Source of the DNA: an uncultured Lachnospiraceae bacterium
GTDB taxonomy: Bacteria > Bacillota > Clostridia > Lachnospirales > Lachnospiraceae
Length of the DNA: 39,540 nucleotides
Direction of reading: 5' to 3'
Assembly (NCBI GenBank): GCA_947588845.1
Contig: CANQAR010000031.1
Location: 1-39,540 of the forward strand
The notes under the pieces are model-generated. The model ran no database searches, had not been told where the DNA came from, and saw only the letters and a list, made by a program, of their open reading frames with translations. How positions within the stretch are numbered: position 1 is the stretch's first letter; each line of letters begins with the position of its first letter. Positions 17,217 to 24,862 of this stretch are shown here, piece after piece. Made by a program: the position numbers and the translations under genes.

Positions 17217-17285
17217 ATTCTACCGCCTTTTCCTGACAGAGCCCTGACAAACCCATGAAAAAATACTGACAGTTTTGTCAGTATT
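17217..17285 (-). promoter_or_regulatory. Probable activator-dependent promoter with phased CTGACA boxes
   Basis: A -10-like TAGAAT (minus strand, 17222-17217) has no good -35 box. Instead CTGACA occurs at 17233-17238, 17244-17249 and 17266-17271, spaced 11 and 22 bp, one and two helical turns. An inverted TGTCAG at 17276-17281 closes a perfect 9-bp palindrome (17262-17270 / 17277-17285). OmpR-family regulators bind direct repeats of this spacing. The rest of 17078-17422 holds the leader and repeat D. Confidence 0.6.
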
Positions 17286-17314
17286 CGCTCATTCCTATCA
17301 TTCATTTCTGAGTA

Positions 17315-17425
17315 CTCCTCACTTTGCCTTCGCGCAATTCAAGAAACTTTCTTCGTTCGCTTCTCTCATTGCCTCGGGCGCGTTCGGGCATCTTACGCAG
17401 GCATTTTCTTCGCTCATTTCTCTCA
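17315..17425. repeat. Intergenic repeat D, copy 1
   Basis: Shares with 18357-18454 the series cctcactttgcct, gagaaact or aagaaact, cttcgttcgcttctc, cattg, cgggcgcgttcggg and cacgcaag-like blocks. It lies directly behind the histidine kinase gene. Confidence 0.6.
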
Positions 17426-18352
17426 CAAAGAACTCTGCTCGTTCAGCAGGAACACAGAAAAACAGCTTCCGCCCTCCGGATTTGCCGAAACCGTGACATA
17501 TCCTTTCTCCTGCGCAAGAATCACCTGCGCCAGATACAGACCAAGCCCGGTTCCTTCTTCTTCTCCCATATGCCGTCCGCGGTAAAAACGCTGAAAAATC
17601 TGGTTATATTCCTCCTCCGGCACACCCGGCCCCTGATCCATAATATTGATCTTGGTGTAGATAGACAATGGCTCAATCCCAATCTGAATCCGCGATCCAC
17701 AAGGACTGTACTTAACCGCATTTTCCAGTATATTTGTAAGCGCCTCCGCCGTCCACTTCCGGTTGTGGTACAGTTTTCGGTCCTTATCTGTCTCCGTCTC
17801 AATGGATATTTCCTTCTCCTGCGCCTGACTGTACACGGCGCTGATACTCTGCGCAAGTGTCGGCCGTATATCCTGCATTTCAGCCTGAAAATGCAGAATT
17901 CCATGTTCCAGCCGCGAAGATTTTATCAGAGCCGACAACAGCCACTGCATCTTTTTTGTCTGCTCTTCCATATGATCCAGGAACCTTCTCCGCTCCACAT
18001 CCGAAAGACCATCCTCTTTCAGAAGTTCTTCATCCATAACCAGATTCGCAAGCGGTGTTTTCAATTGATGCGACAGATCAGACAGAAGTCCTGCCAAACT
18101 TTCCTGATCCTTCTGCGCCTGCTCCCGAAGAGAATTCGACTGCCGCAAAAGTTTCCGGAGCTGTCCTTCCAGTTTGGATTCCCGCGTATCAGAAAGCGTT
18201 TCCTGTTCCCATACGCCGCTCTGATACATCCGCAGCATTTTCGACATTCGTCCGATCAGCCGGCGGTAATACAGGAAGCTGCCGGCGCCTGCCAGAATCC
18301 CAATCAATACAGCTATGGCAGCCGCGATATACCAGATATCAAATCCCTTCAT
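17423..18352 (-). CDS. Sensor histidine kinase
   Basis: 309 residues. One clear membrane helix (about residues 8-28), no extracellular sensor domain, then a HAMP-like/coiled region. HisKA has the H-box SHQLKTPL with phospho-accepting His95. The HATPase_c domain has N-box NILENAVKYSP, G1 DQGPGVPEE, an F-box around FQRFYRG and G2 GTGLGLYLA. It autophosphorylates and passes phosphate to the regulator encoded just upstream. Kinases with little outside domain often sense through a partner transporter, as in Bce-type modules; here the FtsX-like permease downstream could play that part (inference). ATG at 18352 after GAGGAAAA. Repeat D separates it from the regulator gene. Confidence 0.93.
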   Translation of the reverse strand: MKGFDIWYIAAAIAVLIGILAGAGSFLYYRRLIGRMSKMLRMYQSGVWEQETLSDTRESKLEGQLRKLLRQSNSLREQAQKDQESLAGLLSDLSHQLKTPLANLVMDEELLKEDGLSDVERRRFLDHMEEQTKKMQWLLSALIKSSRLEHGILHFQAEMQDIRPTLAQSISAVYSQAQEKEISIETETDKDRKLYHNRKWTAEALTNILENAVKYSPCGSRIQIGIEPLSIYTKINIMDQGPGVPEEEYNQIFQRFYRGRHMGEEEGTGLGLYLAQVILAQEKGYVTVSANPEGGSCFSVFLLNEQSSL

Positions 18353-18356
18353 TTTT

Positions 18357-18454
18357 CCTCACTTTTCCTCCACGCAGATTTGAGAAACTTCCCTTCGCTC
18401 GTTTCTTTCATTGTCGCGGGCGCGTTCGGGAGACTCACGCAAGCGTGGTCTCCC
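18357..18454. repeat. Intergenic repeat D, copy 2
   Basis: Begins cctcacttttcctccacgca and continues with cttcgctcgtttctttcatt and cgcgggcgcgttcgggagac. It sits between the response regulator and kinase genes, directly behind the regulator stop codon. Confidence 0.6.
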
Positions 18455-19204
18455 TCACTTTGCCTCGCGCAGGATATACCCCATACCGCGCACAGTCTGA
18501 ATATATTGTGGTCTGGCCGGATCATCCTCCAGCTTCCGGCGCAGCCTGCGCACTGTCACCTGCAGGGTATTTTCATCGACAAAACTGCCTGTATGATCCC
18601 AAACATGAGCCAGAATCTGTTCTTTGAGCAGCACCTGTCCGCAGTTTTCCATCAGATAATACAGCAGCCGGAATTCTGTCGCGCTGCACTCAATTTCTTT
18701 TTCTCCCCGGAAAACTTTCACGCTGCCGGGCAACAGGCGGATTTCTCCCACATTCAGAACATCCGAACCCGGAATATTCTGAGGACAGTTCTTCTTAGCT
18801 TCAGAAAAATTTCCGGCGCTCCTTAGCCGATCCTCGTCCATTCCACCCGCACTCCTGCGCAGAACCGCATCCAGCCGCGCTTTCAGCACCGCCAGCGAAA
18901 ACGGTTTGGTCAGATAGTCGTCCGCACCGCTCAAAAGCCCCTGCACTTCGTCCGTCTCCATATCGCGGGCGGTCAGCATCAGAATCGGCGTTCGGGAAAC
19001 TGCGCGGATCTCTCTGCAGAAATCCATGCCGTCTCCATCCGGCAGGTTCAGATCAAGCAGAACCGCGTCCGGCCTTTCCTTCTCAAACACCCTCCGCGCA
19101 TCCGCGATCGTCCCGGCGGCAAAAACCGTGTGGCCGTCCCGCTCCATCGAAAACGTAATGCCATCTGCCAGCCCGCGGTCATCCTCAACAATCAAAAGTT
19201 TCAC
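18455..19204 (-). CDS. OmpR/PhoB-family response regulator
   Basis: 249 residues. The receiver domain (1-115) has the acidic pair Asp8/Asp9, phospho-acceptor Asp51 (LLDLNLPDGDG), the Thr switch region LTARD and Lys100 (TKPFS). After a linker of about 30 residues comes a winged-helix Trans_reg_C domain ending TVRGMGYILRE. The GTG start at 19204 follows GGAGGAGGT by six bases. It is first in the order regulator, kinase, ABC ATPase, permease. It probably binds the phased CTGACA boxes at 17233-17271 to switch on the transporter; this is inference from position and spacing. Confidence 0.94.
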   Translation of the reverse strand: MKLLIVEDDRGLADGITFSMERDGHTVFAAGTIADARRVFEKERPDAVLLDLNLPDGDGMDFCREIRAVSRTPILMLTARDMETDEVQGLLSGADDYLTKPFSLAVLKARLDAVLRRSAGGMDEDRLRSAGNFSEAKKNCPQNIPGSDVLNVGEIRLLPGSVKVFRGEKEIECSATEFRLLYYLMENCGQVLLKEQILAHVWDHTGSFVDENTLQVTVRRLRRKLEDDPARPQYIQTVRGMGYILREAK

Positions 19205-19281
19205 GCCATTACCTCCTCCTGTTTGGCTTCACCGAGCGGGCAAATGCGCCCCTCAGACACCAGAAAGAAAGGGAGTACAGC

Positions 19282-20970
19282 TCACGCAAGCGCCACCCTG
19301 CACCGCTTTTTATAACACGCGATCCCATACTTCAAGATCTTCTCCACCCCATCGTCCTCCAGATCATCCTCATATCCGGTATGCTCAATCTGCCTCAGCG
19401 CTTCCTCACACGCCCTCTCCAGATCCCCGTCATGCGCATATTTCACTTCGATAATAATCCCCATGTCCCCCGTGTCCGGCTCCGCCAGGATGTCCGCATA
19501 TCCTTCTCCCATCTCGCGGTTCGAGGTGACTCCCCACCGACTCTTCACTCCCAGGATCCCAAGCAGCACGCCATGATAGAAGTTCTCCTTCATTTCCTTC
19601 CTCACGGCTGTGTCGCGGATGCTGATCGTCCTTCTCAGGTAATCCGTGAAGATCCGCTCTACATTCTCCGCCTCCCCGTTTCGCAGGGCATCACAGAAGC
19701 GGTTCAGCGTCTCCCCGTCCTCCCGCACGTTCTCCTTGAAATACTCCATGATCTGCGTCACAAAGATGTCGCGCACCGCCAGATTGGGAATTGCCAGCTT
19801 CATAATCCTTCCCTCTGGCTTCCCCCTTTGAGTCAGATAGCCCGTCGTAAAGAGCAAGCTCCAAATGTTGTCGACCGTCTGGTATATCTCCGGGTAAGTC
19901 AGTTCCTGCCGGATCTCCTTTGTGACGGTCCCACCTTCTACCAGACGCTCGATCTCCCGCTTGAGCGTCGCCGCGTTTCCCGTTTCCTGAATAAAGCGCC
20001 TCACTGCGTCATTGCTGCTCGTGTTGATCCAGTAATTCTCCGGCTGCGCGTCTCTGTCACCCAGTAAAGAATCGCAGTAGTTCAGAACATCCCACGGACA
20101 GTAGACATCCACATTTCCAAAGTGATAGCCGTCATACCACTCTCTGGCCGCATGATAGCCGTCCGGATAGCCATAATACTCCAGAAGTTCCTTTACCTCC
20201 GCATCCGTAAAACCGAAATACTCGTCAAAATGCACATCCGTAATGGAACGGACCTTCAGGTTGTTCAGCCCGGTAAAGATACTCTCCTTTGAGATCCGCA
20301 GACACCCGGTCAGCACCGCGAACTTCAGGCTGCTGTTCGTCTTCAGCGCCTGCCCTAGAAAACTGCGGATCAGGGAGATCATCCGGTCATAGTACCCGTT
20401 TGCGTGGGCTTTCGCCAGAGGAACATCGTATTCATCGATCAGCAGGATCGCTTTTGTACCATGATGCTTCTCCAGCAGTTCTGACAACATCTTCAGACCG
20501 TTGCCAAAGACGCCTTCGCTCATATTATCATCCAGAAGTTTTCGGTAGTCTGCTTTGTCCTGTTCACTCAAAGCATCACTGTTCAAAAGATACTGCATCT
20601 TTCCCGCCGCGCTTTTCAGGGTCATCGCCGCCATTTCGAACGCCGTCTCATAGGTACGCGCGTCGATCCCTTTCAGAGAGATGAAGACGACCGGATATTT
20701 CCCCATATATTCCTCACAGAGCCCCTTCTCCCCCGCGATCTCCAGCCCGTCAAAAATGCTTTTATCCCCCTCCAGGGAGAAAAAATGCTCCAGCATGCTC
20801 ATGTTCAGCGTCTTCCCGAATCGCCGCGGACGGGTGAATAAATTTACTTCTCCCCAGTTGTTAAGCAGATCGCGGATCAGTCCGGTCTTGTCAACGTAGT
20901 AAAAATCGTCAGAACGAAGTTTTTCGAAATTTTCAATCCCGATCGGAAGTTTCTTCCTGGACATCTTCAT
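19282..20970 (-). CDS. AAA-ATPase-like protein with C-terminal PD-(D/E)XK nuclease domain
   Basis: 562 residues from the ATG at 20970 (AAAGGGGGT upstream; family members start close to the KLPIGIENF motif). The N-terminal AAA-ATPase_like domain shows the variant P-loop RPRRFGKT (47-54) and Walker B LLIDEYD (176-182). The C-terminal domain fits the PDDEXK_9 nuclease fold: GYADIL (Asp493) followed by IEVKY (Glu508, Lys510). This family is multi-copy and abundant in gut Bacteroidetes and Clostridia, and its biological role is unknown; a link to mobile elements or defence has been suggested only by its domains. A longer reading to 21093 lacks a comparable RBS. Confidence 0.85.
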   Translation of the reverse strand: MKMSRKKLPIGIENFEKLRSDDFYYVDKTGLIRDLLNNWGEVNLFTRPRRFGKTLNMSMLEHFFSLEGDKSIFDGLEIAGEKGLCEEYMGKYPVVFISLKGIDARTYETAFEMAAMTLKSAAGKMQYLLNSDALSEQDKADYRKLLDDNMSEGVFGNGLKMLSELLEKHHGTKAILLIDEYDVPLAKAHANGYYDRMISLIRSFLGQALKTNSSLKFAVLTGCLRISKESIFTGLNNLKVRSITDVHFDEYFGFTDAEVKELLEYYGYPDGYHAAREWYDGYHFGNVDVYCPWDVLNYCDSLLGDRDAQPENYWINTSSNDAVRRFIQETGNAATLKREIERLVEGGTVTKEIRQELTYPEIYQTVDNIWSLLFTTGYLTQRGKPEGRIMKLAIPNLAVRDIFVTQIMEYFKENVREDGETLNRFCDALRNGEAENVERIFTDYLRRTISIRDTAVRKEMKENFYHGVLLGILGVKSRWGVTSNREMGEGYADILAEPDTGDMGIIIEVKYAHDGDLERACEEALRQIEHTGYEDDLEDDGVEKILKYGIACYKKRCRVALA

Positions 20971-21049
20971 TTTGCCAAACCCCCTTTCATTTCTCATGTT
21001 TATATCCATTCCTTTCGCTTTGCTCAGGCATAAAACATTATGAGATTTT

Positions 21050-21439
21050 TTACTTACCGCCCACTGTCTGCAGATGCATAAGCTTCTCTTCAAGCTCCCG
21101 TATCTTCCGCTCTGCTGCTTCCGCTCGGATTTTCTCCCTGTTCGCCCGGTTCCTTTCCCTGACTGTATTTACACGTTCTTCCGCTCTTCCTTCTTTTCTT
21201 CCTTCCTCTCTGATCCTGTCCATCACTTCACACATGATTCTCTGGCCTCCTTCTTCTTTCTTTAAATATCTCACTCTTTCTGATAACGCCCCCTGGCTCA
21301 TGTCTTCTGGATCCGCTGTCAGAAAATATTTCATCAGTTTCGCTGTCTCCGTCCCGTCATCCACCGCCGCGTTCACATACAGGATATGCTCCCCGTCCTC
21401 ATACACCGGTCTTTCCTTGTATGTCTGACCTGTCCTGAT
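21050..21439 (-). pseudogene. Truncated Rpn/PD-(D/E)XK family transposase-like gene (C-terminal part)
   Basis: The frame encodes a segment reading KERPVYEDGEHILYVN, then ALSERVRYLKKEEGG and a charged C-terminal helix (REEGRKEGRAEE...). These match the end of Rpn-family recombination-promoting nuclease/putative transposase proteins, which are normally about 300 residues. The nuclease core (catalytic D...ExK) is absent. In-frame similarity continues upstream of the first GTG (21406) to about 21439 without a good start or RBS. I read it as a decayed gene. It sits 80 bp before the AAA-ATPase-like gene, downstream of a good promoter. Confidence 0.6.
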
Positions 21440-21490
21440 CCGGGCCGGCGTTTTTCGGAACAGAAAGAAGATAAAAGATTCCCTGTTCCC

Positions 21491-21519
21491 ATTATACCCA
21501 CAGCGTTCTTTTCCATCAA
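21491..21519 (-). promoter_or_regulatory. Promoter upstream of the Rpn remnant and AAA-ATPase-like gene
   Basis: On the minus strand: TTGATG (21519-21514), 17-bp spacer ending TGGG, TATAAT (21496-21491). It may now drive the AAA-ATPase-like gene across the remnant. The AT-rich stretch 21520-21787 shows no gene. Confidence 0.65.
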
Positions 21520-21787
21520 GTATTTTTTGTTTATAGTATCTGATTATTTTTTATATGCTGTATTATTTTGGATTAACCTGGATTTTGTGAAAATTTTTAA
21601 ATTTTAGAATGTTGCTCGATATTTTTATTATTCTTTAATTGTATCATATATATATTGAAATTTTTATACTATCTTTTTTCTATCTGCTTTGGCTGGTGTG
21701 ATCTCCTATTACATCTGTAAGTGGTAGACGGAAAGTTATAACGGCAGCCAACCCATAGATACATGACCATTTACATTTAAAAACAGG

Positions 21788-21820
21788 AAGAAAGCCCTCA
21801 AGTCCGATACACTTGGGGGC
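21788..21820 (-). terminator. Intrinsic terminator of the sigma factor/DUF4179 unit
   Basis: On the minus strand GCCCCCAAGT (21820-21811) pairs with ACTTGAGGGC (21803-21794) with one mismatch, followed by TTTCTTCC. It lies about 105 nt after the DUF4179 gene. Confidence 0.6.
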
Positions 21821-21924
21821 CTTCATAAGCTGTCCATAAAACCTGTTTCTTATCCGTAACCAAGACAGTCGGCACCTTTTCCAGCCGCCAGATCACACGG
21901 CTGAAAACAGCCTCAATAGAACCA

Positions 21925-23082
21925 TCATTCTACCGGCACAAAGTACAGATTCTCCTCGGCAATCGGCTGTTCTCCTTCCGGATAAGACTTGACAAACGCA
22001 AGACTTTCCACCTGATCTACATCGATCACACGGTTCAGAATCGTCTTAGACTCATAAAATTCATAACTTTCGTCTGTATATCCCGCAGATCCTCCGTTGG
22101 AAATACTAGTATAGAGCGTTCCGTCTTTCAGGCGCACTCCTGTGAAAAACGGAGGCTCCGCGTATGTGCTGCTGACAATCGGTTCCCCATTTTCATTCGT
22201 TCCCAGCTCTGTCTCTTCCTGCATCGGGAAATCATAGACCACAGATATGGAAACCGGAGAGAGTTCCGCCTTCACCACGGACGCGCCGCTGTCCCCCAGC
22301 GCTGTGTCCATCTCGCATGTCTTCATTTCCCCGCTTCCTTCCATAGTCCAGTCGAAGCTCCAGGTTCCTTTTGCATCCGGTATAAGTTCTTCCGCCTTCC
22401 CCGAATAAGTACCCAGATCCTTCAGCTCCACATGGATCGGCTTGTCGATAAAATACCCTTTCTCGTCACTTACCATCGTAACCAGATATTCCAGACTCCC
22501 ATCTTCCATCGTGTAAGTGATCTGATCACCGCCCGTATACGGCGTGCCGTCCGCAAACACTGCCTTTCCGTCATTTCCCGCAACCAGACCATCATAGAAA
22601 GACGAGCTCCATCCACCGGGGAAATCTCCCTTTCCATCTACCTGAACAGCCGTCTGTCCAAATCCCGGCTCTTTCCCGGCCGCAAGCTCATAACCTTCCA
22701 CCTTAAAAGCCAGATGCGCACAGTTATTGTCCACAATGCTCTCCTCCATCGTCACCGTGACTCCGTTCTGTGTCACGGACTGTCCGACCGCAGAAGCAAT
22801 CCTGCTTTCCTCCAGTTCCTTATGCTGCTCCTCTGTGATCCGCAGATGTTCCTCCAGCGCTTTGCTCCACTGCATGTAAGCCGCGGTGCTGATACCGGCT
22901 ACGCCGACAAACAGGGCGGCCGCCGCCGCGACCGGCCATTTTATCCTCTTTACAGATTTGCGGGACGCCTGTCCCTTCTGATCCGGAAGATGAGAAAGCG
23001 TATCCGTATATTTTTCCCATACCATCTCCGGAACCTCGATATCTTCCCGCAGTCCTTCAACCATATCTTCAAATCTGCCCAT
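21925..23082 (-). CDS. DUF4179-type membrane protein, probable anti-sigma factor
   Basis: 385 residues from the ATG at 23082 (AGGAG eight bases upstream). A cytoplasmic N-terminus of about 55 residues (MGRFEDMVEGLREDIEVP...) precedes one membrane helix (about 51-68, AAAALFVGVAGISTAAYM) and a large extracellular beta-rich part. The latter contains the SVTQNGVTVTMEESIVDNNCAHLAFKV-like start typical of DUF4179 proteins. It follows the sigma factor gene by 69 bp; such pairs are usual in Clostridia, with the membrane protein thought to hold the sigma factor. The anti-sigma role is inferred from this pairing; no ZAS zinc motif (HxxxCxxC) is present. Confidence 0.75.
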   Translation of the reverse strand: MGRFEDMVEGLREDIEVPEMVWEKYTDTLSHLPDQKGQASRKSVKRIKWPVAAAAALFVGVAGISTAAYMQWSKALEEHLRITEEQHKELEESRIASAVGQSVTQNGVTVTMEESIVDNNCAHLAFKVEGYELAAGKEPGFGQTAVQVDGKGDFPGGWSSSFYDGLVAGNDGKAVFADGTPYTGGDQITYTMEDGSLEYLVTMVSDEKGYFIDKPIHVELKDLGTYSGKAEELIPDAKGTWSFDWTMEGSGEMKTCEMDTALGDSGASVVKAELSPVSISVVYDFPMQEETELGTNENGEPIVSSTYAEPPFFTGVRLKDGTLYTSISNGGSAGYTDESYEFYESKTILNRVIDVDQVESLAFVKSYPEGEQPIAEENLYFVPVE

Positions 23083-23151
23083 ACCATGATCTCCTTTCAA
23101 ACTGTGTATTTCACTCTGTATGCCTGATTCCTCCTCATTGAAATACGCTTT

Positions 23152-23694
23152 TCATATCACCCAGGAAGACGGCATCCTTCCCGTCCGCCGGAAACTGCCA
23201 GCCCGCATATACTGCGCTTCCAGTTTTTTCCGGGCCGATGCCAGTCTGCCCCGCACGGTATTTTCATTTACCTGAAGAATCTCCGCAATCTCCTTCGTCT
23301 TGAACCCCTGCACGTAGTACAGAATGATCACCGTGCGGAATTTCTCATCAAGACAGCTCAGAAACTCTTCCCACTCCGCGTTTGCATAGCCATCCTCCTG
23401 TGTCCATGCTTCCGGTGCGTTTTCCTCCGGCGCGCTTCGCGCTCTCTGACGGCAGATCGCATTGCAGTTGTTAATCAGGATACGCGTCAGCCATGTCTGA
23501 AAATATTTGTCCTTTTTCAGTGTGTCAATCTTCTCCCAGCACATAAGGACTGTCTCCTGCATCGCGTCCGCGGCATCCTCATCATTTTTCAAAATGGCTT
23601 TCGCGATCTTGTACAGGGACTGACCCTGCTGCTCCATCAGCTGGCAGAATGCCTCCTTGTCATGCTTTCTGGCTTTTCTTATCAGCAAATCCAT
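23152..23694 (-). CDS. RNA polymerase sigma factor, sigma-70/ECF type
   Basis: 180 residues. The sigma-70 region 2 segment (LYKIAKAILKNDEDAADAMQ, then CWEKIDTLKKD.YFQTWLTRILINNC) and the region 4 helix-turn-helix (VIILYYVQGFKTKEIAEILQVNENTVRGRLASARKKL) are both clear. Region 3 is missing, as in ECF sigma factors. I start at the ATG at 23694 (AAGGAAAT upstream); a longer reading to 23871 is hydrophobic, unlike the family, and has no RBS. It directs RNA polymerase to a small regulon, probably including its own operon. The downstream DUF4179 gene is its likely control protein. Confidence 0.9.
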   Translation of the reverse strand: MDLLIRKARKHDKEAFCQLMEQQGQSLYKIAKAILKNDEDAADAMQETVLMCWEKIDTLKKDKYFQTWLTRILINNCNAICRQRARSAPEENAPEAWTQEDGYANAEWEEFLSCLDEKFRTVIILYYVQGFKTKEIAEILQVNENTVRGRLASARKKLEAQYMRAGSFRRTGRMPSSWVI

Positions 23695-23859
23695 TGTAAT
23701 TTCCTTTCTTTCTTCAGAGGTCCGGATCTCTTGTTTTACAATAATTAGATGGAGAAAGCGGCGTTTTTGTTTGCCCGTTCTGAAAAATAAAAGATATGTT
23801 TGTAAACTACTGAACGGTAAAAAGAAACTATGAAAGAGTTGAATTGTCTTTAAAAGAAA

Positions 23860-23889
23860 GAGAAATGGCACCGTATCCCTACGATGCCA
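23860..23889 (-). terminator. Intrinsic terminator of the SdpI-like gene
   Basis: On the minus strand TGGCATCGTA (23889-23880), loop GGGA, TACGGTGCCA (23875-23866), then TTTCTCTTTC. It separates the SdpI-like gene from the sigma factor unit. Confidence 0.65.
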
Positions 23890-23901
23890 CTCTCTTGTAA
23901 A

Positions 23902-24300
23902 CTATTTGCAAACGCCGACCTTTTCCCGCGGCAGTCCCTCGTCCGTAAACGTTCCTTTCAGAGCAAGCTCCGTCGGAAGGATCGTCAGCAGCATGACTGT
24001 ACACTGCACTATGCACAAAATTATACTGACCGTTCCAACCACGCCCTCTGAGCTTTTATAAAACGGAAGATGCAGGGCAAAGGAAAACGGTAGCATAATC
24101 CATCCGGCTTTCCACCACAGCTGTCCGCAGTACTCATTCGCGAATTTCCATGTATCCATATTTTTTATCGAGCGCGGCGTATGATAGCCGCTCAAACTGC
24201 TGATCTTCCGGGAAGAATGTTTCCAGATCACTCGTCCTCCGATGATCATGGCCAGCGGGACGAGCAGATCACAGGCAAGCATAAAATACCAGAACCACAT
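23902..24300 (-). CDS. SdpI-family small membrane protein
   Basis: 132 residues with three or four membrane segments (about 3-22, 62-82, 86-108). The motif GYHTPRSIKNMDTWKFAN fits the SdpI/YhfL family, where GxRTPRSxKNxxxW is the hallmark. B. subtilis SdpI gives immunity to the SdpC toxin, but most relatives are uncharacterised, so immunity cannot be claimed. ATG at 24300 with GGGGGAA upstream. It follows the PNPOx-fold gene by 63 bp and may be co-transcribed with it. Confidence 0.72.
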   Translation of the reverse strand: MWFWYFMLACDLLVPLAMIIGGRVIWKHSSRKISSLSGYHTPRSIKNMDTWKFANEYCGQLWWKAGWIMLPFSFALHLPFYKSSEGVVGTVSIILCIVQCTVMLLTILPTELALKGTFTDEGLPREKVGVCK

Positions 24301-24363
24301 AAAAATTCCCCCTTCTCTCTATTTCTCCACGGCAAGCAGCGTCCGGAAATCATCCCCGCTTTC

Positions 24364-24768
24364 TTATATATGCAGAACCTCCGGCTCATGCGTAAAGGAG
24401 CTGAACGTCGCTTCCGCGTCTTTGAAATAGAAGACCTGCGTATTCCCGTCGTCCGCGGCATACATTTTCTGCAGGGAAGGATAGGCGTCCAGCATGGACT
24501 GTCTTGCTTCCACACGGTCATCCTCGACCAGCTCACCGGCCACACGCAGCCATTCTCCCTTCATAAACGCGCAGATCTCAGCCTTCGGGTTCGCCAGAAG
24601 CTGCTTTGAAACGCTCTTTACCTTGCCGGTCTGAATATACAGTTTGTCCTCAAACACATGCGCCGTGCCAAAAGGACGCACTCTGGGCTGATCTCCCTCC
24701 ACCGTCGCAAGATAATATACATTTGCTTCCTTCAAAAAACTGACTACTTTTTCCATGTTCTTATCCAT
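24364..24768 (-). CDS. Pyridoxamine 5'-phosphate oxidase-fold (flavin-binding) family protein
   Basis: 134 residues from the ATG at 24768 behind GGAGGT. The short split-barrel fold is recognisable from FLKEANVYYLATVEGDQPRVRPFG at the N-terminus, the LYIQTGKVKSVSKQLLANPKAEIC block and WLRVAGEL. Members bind FMN or F420; many in Clostridia are annotated only as pyridoxamine phosphate oxidase-like and act on unknown substrates. True PdxH proteins are longer, so vitamin B6 synthesis is unlikely. It has its own promoter at 24812-24840. Confidence 0.85.
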   Translation of the reverse strand: MDKNMEKVVSFLKEANVYYLATVEGDQPRVRPFGTAHVFEDKLYIQTGKVKSVSKQLLANPKAEICAFMKGEWLRVAGELVEDDRVEARQSMLDAYPSLQKMYAADDGNTQVFYFKDAEATFSSFTHEPEVLHI

Positions 24769-24811
24769 GACTGTACCTCCCATTTCTTTTTTGCATGTCT
24801 GATTTTTTTTA

Positions 24812-24840
24812 ATTATATGCTTTCGCAATGCAGGATTCAA
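24812..24840 (-). promoter_or_regulatory. Promoter of the PNPOx-fold gene
   Basis: On the minus strand: TTGAAT (24840-24835), 17-bp spacer, TATAAT (24817-24812), 44 nt before the ATG. Confidence 0.65.
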
Positions 24841-24862
24841 GATATAATTTCAAGATTCATTT

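Noticed and set aside
21520-21787. Insertion-sequence remnant in the AT-rich gap
   Set aside because: No transposase fragment or terminal inverted repeats could be read; only low-complexity AT-rich sequence and a terminator are seen.
23695-23871. N-terminal extension of the sigma factor
   Set aside because: The added stretch is hydrophobic and Phe/Leu-rich, unlike sigma factors, while the ATG at 23694 follows a RBS and gives the normal ECF length.
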